Shown: one piece after another, positions 1 through 9,103 of the stretch
How the letters are laid out: every line of letters starts with the position of its first letter
Numbering within the stretch: position 1 is the first letter of the stretch
Origin: Botryllus schlosseri
Lineage: Eukaryota; Chordata; Ascidiacea; Stolidobranchia; Styelidae
Direction: 5' to 3'
Length of the DNA: 21,194 bases
NCBI GenBank assembly: GCA_000444245.1
Contig: ATSW01013325.1
Location: forward strand, 1 to 21,194
The notes under the pieces: generated by a model
The model's database searches: none
What the model saw: only the letters and a program-made list of their open reading frames with translations
Told to the model about the DNA's origin: nothing
Made by a program: the position numbers and the translations under genes

Positions 1-432
1 GAAAAATATGTAGCGGCAACTTTGACATTGAAAGTAGGCTACTTAGTTTTCATGATTGATGTTCCCAGTGAAAACACGCTATCAATGCTTGAATATCTTG
101 AAAGCAGCAAATTGTATGCACAGCATTTACTGTCACCTGCAATAAGGAATGTGCGGAAATGCCAGCATGCATACCAGATTAACACCCAATGATCATATAA
201 ACATTAAAGTTGTACACAAATATTTTTCGAACAGTTTGTCGTATGTGTTCGATGACTTTTTCATACCTGCTTAAGTTGTTCACTCCCTTAATACAGGACC
301 CTCATCGAAGGGAAATATCTACTTGGGCCCATTTAATAGTTACCTAACCAAGAGATCTGTCGACTGACCTATCATTTTGAATGGATTACCATCTGTGAAC
401 TGCTGTATGGCAGATTATAAAAAAAATACCTC

Positions 433-540
433 ATTACCTCTTGTCGCCGTAATAACACTCTTGCCATACCTAATTACCTCTGATAGTCCTATTAACACTC
501 TTGACCTACCTGATTACCTCTGACACTGACACTGTTGCCC
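433..540 (+). repeat. 40-bp minisatellite, about 2.7 copies
   Basis: ATTACCTC recurs at 433, 473 and 513, exactly 40 bases apart, each followed by a variable part and AACACTCTTG or a close form. The last copy is incomplete. Confidence 0.8.
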
Positions 541-1038
541 TACTTTGCCCAGACATTGCTTCATTCATTCATTTGCTATCATTTAATTTTTCTTCATCTT
601 TTCAACTACGATTTGTTACAGTCAGATGATGCAGAGACAATGTAGGCATACTTGTTTCATGCGGGTTTTATCAGACNACTTGACTTCCATGGCTGTATCG
701 ATCTCTTCTATCCGACATCAAATACTGTGCATGCACATGTTTTCTGTATGATCATTGCTGCTGTCCATTTGTTCTGTATTTCTGTTGTATGAAAATAAAG
801 ACGCACAGTCTCTCTCCAGTNGGTATTCCAANCATTACTGCGCAGCAACATCAAGTATGAGTACTCGTAGTACAGCAGAGGTGACAATTCCGTCTTAGCT
901 GTNCAAGTTCACGTACAATTGGTTAGGTCAANGNCGCTTGCATGAGTTCAGAAATAGGTGGAGGCAGCAAGAATTTCAGCGAATCGTTCGTGTTCTGACT
1001 GCATCCGGTTATTTAACGATAGCACTTTGGAACTCTTC

Positions 1039-1242
1039 GTATGGCGCAAATATTCCCTCGGAGCTCCAATTATGAGCTTACAAATCACTATCCTACTTGT
1101 TCTTACTACATTAAGCGTAGGTAAACATCTCTTGTAAAGGTAAAGGTGGGCGTCAAGTTCTCGTACTTTCACCACAGCTATTTGCAATTATTAGTATGGC
1201 GTAAACTTTCCCTCGGAGCTATAATTATGAGCATACAAATCA
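1039..1242 (+). repeat. Direct repeat of about 50 bp, 155 bp apart
   Basis: The stretch starting GTATGGCG at 1039 recurs at 1194, sharing TTCCCTCGGAGCT and AATTATGAGC with few changes. The spacer between copies has no obvious gene. It may be a partly decayed tandem unit or two copies of an element end. Confidence 0.7.
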
Positions 1243-1355
1243 GTAACAGTAACCATTGAAATCAGTAACCAGAAAGGCGAATAAATAATGTACAAAACCG
1301 AAGCCTGTCAAAAACGCATACAGTCTCCATAGTAACGGGCCTACGTCACACGGTG

Positions 1356-1405
1356 CCGGACGAATAGCCTGAGAAAATTATTCGTCCGGGACCGGACGAG
1401 TAGCC
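1356..1405 (+). repeat. Perfect 11-bp hairpin with a third copy of the arm
   Basis: CCGGACGAATA at 1356-1366 and its exact reverse complement at 1379-1389, loop 12 bases, followed by CCGGACGAGTAGCC at 1392-1405 repeating the first arm. It is GC-rich against an AT-rich background. Confidence 0.7.
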
Positions 1406-2130
1406 ACTGCCAATCGCGATGTCCGAATGACCAAAATACAGTACAAAGTGGTATGCATTGCTACAGTTACTGTACTGCCGTAGAGTCCTGGTCCTACTCA
1501 ATTACAGCTGCAGTAACGATTTCTATGACGTATCAAAACATTCAAAACTACTTCAACTGGAAGTAGAAAATTAAAGTTACAAAGAGTACTCAAGTGCTAA
1601 TAAACCAATGATGAAGTAAATAGTTTCAAAAAGTAAATTCGGTCGAAAGGTCGGACATTACAAAGTAATAGGGACAATCTTCGAATATATATTCAGTTAC
1701 CGTGATACCAGTACCATTTCACGCGGTTATGGGTAGAGTTAATCGTAAAGAGAAAACACGCTGACATGCTTGAATTGAAGCAAAATAAGCAAACAAGCAC
1801 AAAACGTCTCTCTCCTGGCGGCGTTATGCATCAATTGATCACCACCATTCTGGCCGTTATGGGGACAATTTCAGTCATAAAACTGACGCAAAGTTAACCC
1901 AAAAGTACTCTCTCTTTTAAAAAAATCAAAACTGTAGGCGGTAAGTACTTTTGCCAATAAAGTAGTTCTCTGTGGTTAATGTTACGACAGTGAGTTGTCA
2001 GTTTTTGCTCGTACGCATTTTCCCTCGGTGGTTCACCGGGTTAAGCCAGGAATGTATTTCCCCCCTTAGTAGCTAGCATCAGGGGAGGCTCACTCGCACA
2101 CTTCACTGAATATTCCAGAATGGGAGTTCA

Positions 2131-2140
2131 CATATATATA
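2131..2140 (+). promoter_or_regulatory. Candidate TATA box of caspase gene A
   Basis: CATATATATA about 150 bases upstream of the start codon. A transcription start near 2160-2170 would give an unspliced leader of about 120 bases. AT-rich DNA makes such matches common, so this is tentative. Confidence 0.35.
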
Positions 2141-2219
2141 CCGATGCATCAGTAGCTGCAATTAGAACAACCAAACTTTAAGTACGAGCAGTGTACGGAT
2201 ATTTATTTCTTGATAATTG

Positions 2220-2243
2220 ATGAAGGAAGCAGTTTTTCATTGA
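2220..2243 (+). promoter_or_regulatory. Upstream ORF in the leader of gene A
   Basis: ATG followed by seven sense codons in all (MKEAVFH) and a TGA, inside the predicted leader. A second ATG at 2267 opens a different frame that overlaps the true start. Both could lower translation of the caspase, if the transcript starts near the TATA box. Confidence 0.35.
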
Positions 2244-2288
2244 TATCCCCGTTGGAAGATTATTCGATGCAAAACAGAGACTATAATA

Positions 2289-3953
2289 ATGCCTGGGATC
2301 AAAGCTGCAGATGCCTATGCCGTCATATCACAGGTTGGCCGAAACTGGAAGAGGTTTGCCCGTGAGAAACTAGAGCTGTCTGAAAACGAAGTTGAAGATT
2401 GCGAGTATATGGATCGGGACAACTTGACTGAGCAACGATTCCAAATGATACAAACCTGGATTCGTAAAAATGGTCGTCACGCCACTATCGGTAGACTCGC
2501 CGAATTAGCAGGTTGGGACAATTCAACAGAGCAAAGACATCGTGAACCCAGTCAATCCGCGAGTCAAAATTACGTTGAAAGTCCCTCACAAAGCAATCTC
2601 GGAGCAAATCGCAGTGTGAAAGTACTGAGGACTCCAGTTAGTGACATACCAAATCCAATGGATGCATGGAAAAAAGCTCAAGCCAATGTCAATGATGTTG
2701 AAAATCGCTCCCATTTGCCTGTGGAAGCTACTTCAAACCTGATGTTGTCGGAAGGTGCCAACACAAAAGTCCAATCCGTAAATGCATTAACTGACACTGA
2801 TGATGCAAATAAGGCATTTGGTGACGTAAATTCAGCAATAAAGGCAAATCACAAAAGATCCGAAAGTGAGAGTACTGTAATTAGCTCATCTTCTGCCTCG
2901 TCTGAATATTACGACTCGACTTCATCTTTGAAGCGCAACGGAAAGAAGGGCACATTGAGTAAATTGAAACGTGCCGTATCAAGTAGGATAAGAAAGGGGA
3001 GAAAATCAACCTCCAAGAATACAAAAACATTTTCGACCGAGCAAGATTCAAAAGAAAATGTCTGCTGCCGGGTTGGCAAAGTCAAAGTAGATCTTGTATC
3101 CGAAGAAGACATCCAGCGCATTACAAGCATTAGAAATCGATATTGCACTGAAAAATATCCCGGATGCGCTCTCATTTTGAACAATTCCTTTGAAAACGAT
3201 GACCGTCAATTTAGAGTCGGCGCCGACGAAGACGTCAACAATATGGAGCAGCTATGGAAACAAATGGGGTGTGAAATTTACGGAGGAAAAGCGCAACAAG
3301 AGAAATCTGCTGCTGAAATGAGGATGATCCTGAAGCAGATACCGCTTTTAGAGCAAAGATACGGTTATATAGTTGTGGTTATAATGAGCCACGGAGGTTT
3401 GGTTGGCGAAACTACTGTCATCCAAGGCGTCGACGGCAAAAATATATCTGTCACTGAGATTGAAACAATTTTCAACAACCAAAGTGCACCGAGATTGAGG
3501 AACATTCCGAAACTCTTCTTTTTTCAATTTTGCCGCGGTGGGGATTTCGATTACGGGGTGGATGTGGATCATGTGAAAATTGAAAAATCTTTTCAACGTA
3601 TGTCCAGCGTGAATGAACACTTAACACGGAACCCCGTACAAACAGACGGTCACAAAATTCCGACCAGTAGCGATATGCACTTTGCGTTCGCAACCCACAA
3701 GTACCGTCCAGCTATTCGGTCTCCTTATTACGGCTCCTGGTTCATATCGGCGGTCACCAATGTGTTCATGCAGTATGCCAGATCTGAGTCTGTTCTTTCT
3801 ATGCTTCTACGGGTCAAGGAAGCCATGATGGAGTTTAGTGGTGAATACCAAGATGAGCCGGATGGAGAGGTGCAGGAACTCAAGTCTCTGAGTTGGGATG
3901 GAGGTAGTCTCATCAGACAACTTTACCTCTTGCCGGGGTACTCCACATCGTAA
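2289..3953 (+). CDS. Death-domain caspase (gene A), single exon, catalytic residues intact
   Basis: Encodes 554 residues. Residues about 6-75 read as a death domain (GRNWKRFAREKLELSE, then an Ile/Trp-rich helix ending TIGRLAELAG). Residues 80-250 are a low-complexity linker, Ser-rich at 191-213 and Lys/Arg-rich at 215-245. Residues about 270-554 are a caspase (peptidase C14) domain: Arg309 in FRVGADEDV, catalytic His368 in IMSHGG, catalytic Cys415 in FFQFCRGG, Arg477 before the GSWFI motif of the small subunit, and a C-terminal LYLLPGY strand. These match the His/Cys dyad and Asp-binding arginines of caspases, so it should be an active Asp-specific cysteine protease, recruited through its death domain. 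The usual QAC is QFC here. QTD453-G before KIP is a likely inter-subunit processing site. The ATG has A at -3. Gene B, 2.4 kb downstream, is a same-strand paralogue. No intron is needed, which is unusual for an animal caspase. Confidence 0.92.
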   Translation: MPGIKAADAYAVISQVGRNWKRFAREKLELSENEVEDCEYMDRDNLTEQRFQMIQTWIRKNGRHATIGRLAELAGWDNSTEQRHREPSQSASQNYVESPSQSNLGANRSVKVLRTPVSDIPNPMDAWKKAQANVNDVENRSHLPVEATSNLMLSEGANTKVQSVNALTDTDDANKAFGDVNSAIKANHKRSESESTVISSSSASSEYYDSTSSLKRNGKKGTLSKLKRAVSSRIRKGRKSTSKNTKTFSTEQDSKENVCCRVGKVKVDLVSEEDIQRITSIRNRYCTEKYPGCALILNNSFENDDRQFRVGADEDVNNMEQLWKQMGCEIYGGKAQQEKSAAEMRMILKQIPLLEQRYGYIVVVIMSHGGLVGETTVIQGVDGKNISVTEIETIFNNQSAPRLRNIPKLFFFQFCRGGDFDYGVDVDHVKIEKSFQRMSSVNEHLTRNPVQTDGHKIPTSSDMHFAFATHKYRPAIRSPYYGSWFISAVTNVFMQYARSESVLSMLLRVKEAMMEFSGEYQDEPDGEVQELKSLSWDGGSLIRQLYLLPGYSTS

Positions 3954-5320
3954 AATCCCGTATTATTTGTGTTTTGAAGGCCTTTCTTTGTATATAATGA
4001 CTAGTTTCTTATAGTTTGATTGTGATGATTGAAATGTGCCAAATCAAGTTTATATTAGCCTTAGCCTGTGTATTTAATATCCATATTTCATTCAAATATA
4101 TTGCTATGCATTTTTACAACATATATATATTGAACATATAGGCCTATAAACCACCAAATAATGTAACCAGATGTCGTAATGATCGTATCACTGACCACAA
4201 TTTCACCAAATTATTTTCTCATATTTTTGAATTGCAATTCTGCCTGTCTGTCTATTGAACGAATGATAATGGTGCATTAGCAACGATCAACATACTTCTC
4301 TTCGATATTTGCTGCTGTGTTCTGACATTCACGATTCAAAGTCATGTTATTGAATTCAGTACATTTGATTTTGATGGTTTTTCAGTCATGTTATTCTTCA
4401 ATATATATTGAATTCTGTTAATTCAGTGTACTGTTTGCATTTTTGTTTTCGCAATCCGCCTATGTTTAATATACAAATGTTCCTTGGAATTCATTATATA
4501 TATCTTTATGAAAATCTTTTATATTCTGTACTTTGTAGATTTATATGGTCAGCTTCCTAATCACTGCAAGTTGGGCAGCTTATCTGTTTATATGCAACGC
4601 AAACAAAACTTTTAACCTTTGCTCAAGTTTTGAAGTTGTGACTTTGCCAGCCATGGTATCTTAGTGGTTACCGATCCACACTAATGATCAATCAGGGAGA
4701 ATAGAATAGGCTTAATGGTGGACACATAAAGAGAAGATAATGAAAGATCGAGAAAGCGTAGAAGTGTCGTGATCAGTATGGCTTTTTAATATTTATGGAT
4801 CAAACATGGCTGTTACAACACCCTCATCCTCATATCTGTTCATTACATTGCATTGTGTGTCGCATTGTAGGCTACATGATGTGTGTTTTGAGCATATGAA
4901 AATGATTGAACCACAAGTTATGAGGAGAATAAATTATTGGCTACAGTCACGGGGAGTTGTTAAAGTCATTGTTTTACATTTATTTAAAAGCCAAGAGTTA
5001 GATTTGCAGCTGAACTCGCCAGACTCCTTATTGGATTAAAATGTTCGAAAAACAGCTTGTGTAGCATGCTGGAGTGTCAATCTCATGTCTTAGGGATTCG
5101 ATTGTCACAGTCAGAATCACAGCCACCGGCTTAGTGCAAAATTAGCTACACATGAGTTTTTTGATCTGGGGGCACTATCTCTGTATTTATGGTGGAAACC
5201 TTGGAATAATTCCTTTCTTGGCTACCATTAAGTCCTGTTGTTCGTTGTTATCTATCTAACCTTTCCAATTTAAACGTATTCCACTTTTTATAATCGACTT
5301 CACTATTATTTTATCCACAC
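3954..5320. other. Spacer after gene A
   Basis: AT-rich, no recognisable gene. I see no AATAAA close to the gene A stop; TATAAA near 4145 is a weak alternative, and AATAAA appears near 4929. The 77-codon frame at 4806-5039 has no domain signal. Confidence 0.45.
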
Positions 5321-5350
5321 ATCATAGCCTGTCNACTTAATACANATCTC

Positions 5351-5516
5351 TGGCTCAATTCCAACCACTAGAAGCGAAGTTATTGCAGTAGAAGAATTTC
5401 TAATTCCATGATTTTATAATAAATAATTTAAGAGTTAGTCACCGTGAATACTATTTTATTCAAATCCAAATTTTTCTACTGAAAAAACTTCACTTCTAGT
5501 AGTTGGAATTGAGCCA
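5351..5516. repeat. Inverted repeat, 31-bp arms
   Basis: Left arm 5351-5381 (begins TGGCTCAATTCCAAC) and right arm 5486-5516 are reverse complements with two mismatches, separated by about 104 AT-rich bases. Size and shape fit a foldback or MITE-like element; no target duplication was found. Confidence 0.75.
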
Positions 5517-5735
5517 AATTTGGTGTACATCATCTCTACTGACAGCCTAACAATTTTATGGGGTTGACAGAATTTTTTTTAAATTTTTCAATGATAAATT
5601 CAAAAGTTTCTGCTGCAAGAATCTCGCTTATGCTGGTTGGACTTGAGCAAAGTTGGTGTGCAGCGTTTTTCTAACCAACCTAACAATTTTATCAAGTAGC
5701 CAGTGAAATCTGAAGCAAAAGTTTTTTTTGAACAG
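5480..5735 (+). repeat. Diverged tandem duplication next to the inverted repeat
   Basis: The right arm and its flank (ending CCTAACAATTTTAT) recur around 5617-5735 with the same order: a CT-rich start, GTTGGACTTGAGCAAA, GTTGGTGTGCAG, then CCTAACAATTTTAT and a T-run. About 130 bp per unit with many changes, so old. Confidence 0.6.
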
Positions 5736-6198
5736 CTCTAATGGGCCGTGTTAGATATCTACAATCAACTAATATCTACTCGTTTGTTGTAGTAATTATA
5801 GAGTTTCACTCAGAGCAATGTAGATTTCTAGAATTATATGTAATCAATGATGTCATTGTTCCGGTGGTGGCACTTCCATTCTATTTTTCTGGTCAGAAAC
5901 AATGTACAATACAATACATATGACACAATGCGTTGTTATGAATGGATAGGGAACGAGTACACTTTACAATATCTTTACTCTAGCACCCAGCTCAGCCTGG
6001 TGCCAAATGTTACAGTACTTCATTTTGTTTTCTTCTTGGACCTTGGCTCCAAAATTTCCATTGGAATACAATCCCAGTGTTGCATAGTGCAGGGGTCATC
6101 TTATTCTCCGTGTTGCTAGTTGAACACATAGAACTAATAGAGCTAAGCTAAGCGAACGAACCTTACATTAATTTCAATTGATTTTATACCGTAGATTC

Positions 6199-6343
6199 TT
6201 TATTAGTATGCTGATCGGTAAGTTATGGAAGACATTATTTCAGTGACAGGCAATTAAACTTCAATTTCTTTTATAGCTTATTTATTGGTATGCTGAATGG
6301 TAACTTATGGAAAACTTACTTTGAGAGATAGGCAATTGGAACT
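6199..6343 (+). repeat. 82-bp duplication just upstream of gene B
   Basis: TTTATTAGTATGCTGA at 6199 and TTTATTGGTATGCTGA at 6281 start two copies of a unit that also share GTTATGGAA/CTTATGGAA and AGGCAATT. The copies end a few bases before the gene B start codon, so the second probably lies in the leader or core promoter. Confidence 0.7.
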
Positions 6344-6355
6344 TTGGGCAGTTGA

Positions 6356-7909
6356 ATGGTGGCTATGTCTGACATTGAAGCAAACGATATCTACGAAGTC
6401 ATTCGTATAGTTGGTAAGGATTGGCTGAAGTTTGCTCGAAAATGTCTTGGTCTATCGGAAATTGAAATTGAAGCATGCGAGCATTATAATCCTAGAGATC
6501 TTGAAGAGCATCGCTATCAGATGGTTCAAACCTGGATGCGAAAGGAAGGCCGTTGTGCCACCACTGCCAAGCTTTACCAACTGGTCGACCAACTAAGAGT
6601 GGGTAATGAAGTCCAGGGTGCGAGTAATCAGCGGTACGGTGATGGACCATCACCTGGAAAGGCCTCTAAAATTCCTTCCATGCCAGAGGGTGATGTATCA
6701 GGCACTTTAATGAACAAATGCAGTTTGGATGAGAGGCCGGCGTCACGAAAATCCAGCAGTGTTAATGAAACCCCTGTCAAGGAATCTGCCAGTGCTCCTC
6801 GATATGATTTTTCCAGTAAAGCCTTTTCAAAATCTCACAAACGGTCTGAAAGTGGGGCGACCATCAGCTCCTCCGAGTCGGATCACATAAGTTCATCCGA
6901 ATCAATTCGTAGCCGGAAAAAATCCAAAAAAAATCCGATCAAACAGTTCACTGCATGGGCTATGGGAAAAAATTCTAAAACAAAGAAACCAGAACCAAAA
7001 TCCACGGACTATTGCACGGCTGTTCATAGGAATGAGGTGGCTACTATGACTGAAGAAGATATGCGCAAGGTTCTCGGAACTACAAATCGATACGAAACCG
7101 AAAAGCACAACGGTTGTGCGTTGATTATTAACAATTCTTTCCCGAATGTTAAGAATATGGAACGACATGGATCGGAGAAGGATGTCAAGCATATGGTGAA
7201 GTTATGGCGACAAATAGGGTGCGATATCTACAACAATGAACCGTATCTAGAACAAAAAGCCGACCAGATGCGGCAAATCTTGAAAGATATGTCAAATCCA
7301 AAGAAAGAATACAGTTACATTGTAATAGTGATTATGAGCCATGGTGAACTAGTTGAAGATAAGGTGTTTTTCAAAGGTGCTGATCATGAAAGAGTATCTG
7401 TGGATGAAATTGAGCAAGCATTTAACAACGTAAAGGCACCTAGATTATCGAATATTCCCAAACTTTTTATTCTGCAATTCTGCTGCGGGGGTAAAAAAGA
7501 TCGTGGTGTTGATTTCGACAATGCAATCACCGAACGAATCTCAAGCGATGATACGCCACCAGCTAAGAATGGTAACGTACATCTTGATGGTGCAAAGATA
7601 CCCACATACAGTGACATGCTTTTTGTGTATTCCACACACAAGAGATACGTATCAATTCGTGATCCGGAAAATGGCTCATGGTTCATTACAGCACTGACTA
7701 ATGTTGTCATGGAGTTTTCGAGAAGCGAAACTGTCGGAGAAATGCTCTTGCGGGTCAATGATGCCATGAAAAATAAATCCGGTAGATACGAGGAAACGGA
7801 TGAAAAAACTGGAACGGTTGTTTCCTATAATATCTGTGCTATGAGCTATTCGCGCAACTGCTTCACCAAAAAGCTATTTCTCCTCCCTGGATATCATAGA
7901 AAAAAATGA
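6356..7909 (+). CDS. Death-domain caspase (gene B), single exon, QFCCG active site
   Basis: Encodes up to 517 residues and is a paralogue of gene A with the same order: death domain (about residues 9-80, KDWLKFARKCLGLSE), Ser-rich then Lys-rich linker (about 85-215), caspase domain (about 235-517). Catalytic His329 lies in IMSHGE and catalytic Cys376 in LQFCCGG. Substrate-pocket arginines are Arg270 and Arg435. KIPTYSDM and GSWFITAL mark the small subunit, and KKLFLLPGY the last strand. The Arg that normally follows the catalytic Cys is Cys377, giving two adjacent cysteines. VHLD411-G sits at the same place as QTD453-G in gene A and is a probable linker cleavage site. The second Met (position 6365) aligns better with the gene A start (MSDIEANDIYEVI against MPGIKAADAYAVI) and has G at -3, so translation probably begins there. 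It should act as a death-fold-recruited caspase. Altered activity from the Cys377 change is possible but unproven. Confidence 0.9.
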   Translation: MVAMSDIEANDIYEVIRIVGKDWLKFARKCLGLSEIEIEACEHYNPRDLEEHRYQMVQTWMRKEGRCATTAKLYQLVDQLRVGNEVQGASNQRYGDGPSPGKASKIPSMPEGDVSGTLMNKCSLDERPASRKSSSVNETPVKESASAPRYDFSSKAFSKSHKRSESGATISSSESDHISSSESIRSRKKSKKNPIKQFTAWAMGKNSKTKKPEPKSTDYCTAVHRNEVATMTEEDMRKVLGTTNRYETEKHNGCALIINNSFPNVKNMERHGSEKDVKHMVKLWRQIGCDIYNNEPYLEQKADQMRQILKDMSNPKKEYSYIVIVIMSHGELVEDKVFFKGADHERVSVDEIEQAFNNVKAPRLSNIPKLFILQFCCGGKKDRGVDFDNAITERISSDDTPPAKNGNVHLDGAKIPTYSDMLFVYSTHKRYVSIRDPENGSWFITALTNVVMEFSRSETVGEMLLRVNDAMKNKSGRYEETDEKTGTVVSYNICAMSYSRNCFTKKLFLLPGYHRKK

Positions 7910-8687
7910 GGGACGTAATAATCCAAATAGAGTGTTGATGGTCAAGAAGTGATGTTTTTAAAAATAACTTGACTTTTTAATTACTATATCATGGTTAGTG
8001 GACAATTTATTCGTATGAAGTGGAATGGATTCCAATAATCTGCCAAGTTCTTATCATATTCTCATCATTTTTCGTTTTCTGTTGCCTTACTTCATTTTTG
8101 AAGCAACTTTATAACTTGTAAATTTATGAGGATTGTTGATTCTTACTGATGCATAGATTTTTACCAGATTCGAAATACTTTTTGTATCATTTAGCCTACA
8201 TGTCAAAAATACACTTTTCAGCCATAGCACCTTCCTATTTTGACGTTTCCTCTTTCTTGTACTATAGTCATCTTCACTTCAGCGTTAAGGCGTTTTCACG
8301 GTAATCAAGGAACTATTTCTAACCAGTAACTGAACTTGAATGATTGCGAGATTCAATTGAAGTGACGTTCAGCCATGATAAAAATGCTGGATGTTCTTGT
8401 TACTTAGTAACTGATGTGATCAGTCAATAGTAGTAAGTTAGTAAGTAACTATCAGTTTTCCATGACTTGAGCCATTGAGGAAAATGTCACTGACGATATA
8501 GCACAGCCACAGTGTCCAGCTCTTTGATCGATATGTTATGGGCGGCAGACCGAAGACTTAATTGTAAGAACTGGTATCAGCTGCTGGGTGCTTGGCACCC
8601 TGGCGGGGGAGAAAAATGGTAGTGTCGATTTTATCACTTTGCGACTGCTTCGGATCTCCATAGTCCGAGGGCTTCGTCACATGATAA
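7910..8687. other. Spacer between gene B and the convergent - strand gene
   Basis: No gene seen. The two genes converge here and it should hold both 3' ends. No clear AATAAA follows gene B. Confidence 0.45.
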
Positions 8688-8693
8688 TTTATT
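8688..8693 (-). terminator. Candidate polyadenylation signal of the - strand gene
   Basis: AATAAA on the - strand about 175 bases after the TAG at 8868. It is the first canonical signal downstream, and its distance fits exon 5 being the real last exon. Confidence 0.45.
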
Positions 8694-8867
8694 ACATTGG
8701 TCAGAGCACATCGTAATCATTCATCATGGATTAACTGTCACAATTTGTGCGAAACAACAAAGCATATTGTAAAATAATGTTGCAAAAATGACTTGCTGTT
8801 GAATATACACGATACAGTTACCTGTTTGCGTAAACGTGCAACAATTACAGGGCAGGGCTCGTTTAGT

Positions 8868-9103
8868 CTAAACATCAGACCAAAATAATATATAGTCCAA
8901 CATCCACATCCTGGTGACCCAAAAGATCATCAGAACCAGAGAGAGCATTTGCAATAACAGACTATATCTGGCAGTCTCTCTGTATGTATGTCTGCCTGCT
9001 GGCTCTTCTATATCCACTTTTATGTTCTTTGCCTCCACATTTCCCGACCCATGATTATCAATTACTGTGATGGTACTCTTCAACACCTCAATCTTTTTTG
9101 GAT
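8868..9103 (-). CDS. Exon 5 (probable): C-terminal tail with one membrane segment
   Basis: Candidate last exon after acceptor TTTCCCTGATTTATAG at 9105-9104. It completes the split codon left by exon 4 (G plus AT, Asp678) and stays open for 77 residues to a TAG. The first half is charged and coding-like (KKIEVLKSTITVID, then VEAKNIKVDIEEP). Residues 725-741 (SLLLQMLSLVLMIFWVT, bases 8963-8913) are long and hydrophobic enough for a membrane helix, followed by a 14-residue aromatic end. With no signal peptide at the N terminus this would be a tail anchor. The weak point is the 3-kb intron before it and the absence of a recognised domain. Confidence 0.55.

Larger units (their letters stand above)
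1..2130. other. Non-coding flank upstream of gene A
   Basis: No convincing gene. Open frames are short and without recognisable domains. It holds a minisatellite, a hairpin and a direct repeat listed separately. AATAAAG near 792 followed by a CTCTCTCC tract looks like some old element end, but no partner repeat is present. Confidence 0.5.

Noticed and set aside
760-840. AATAAAG plus CTCTCTCC tract as the end of a retroelement repeat
   Set aside because: No second copy, no paired ends and no coding remains in the window.
4806-5039. 77-codon open frame on the + strand after gene A
   Set aside because: No domain, no coding-like composition and no paralogue in the window; AT-rich spacer yields such frames by chance.
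5741-6119. Two overlapping open frames upstream of gene B
   Set aside because: Different frames over the same DNA, hydrophobic low-complexity peptides, no recognisable motif.
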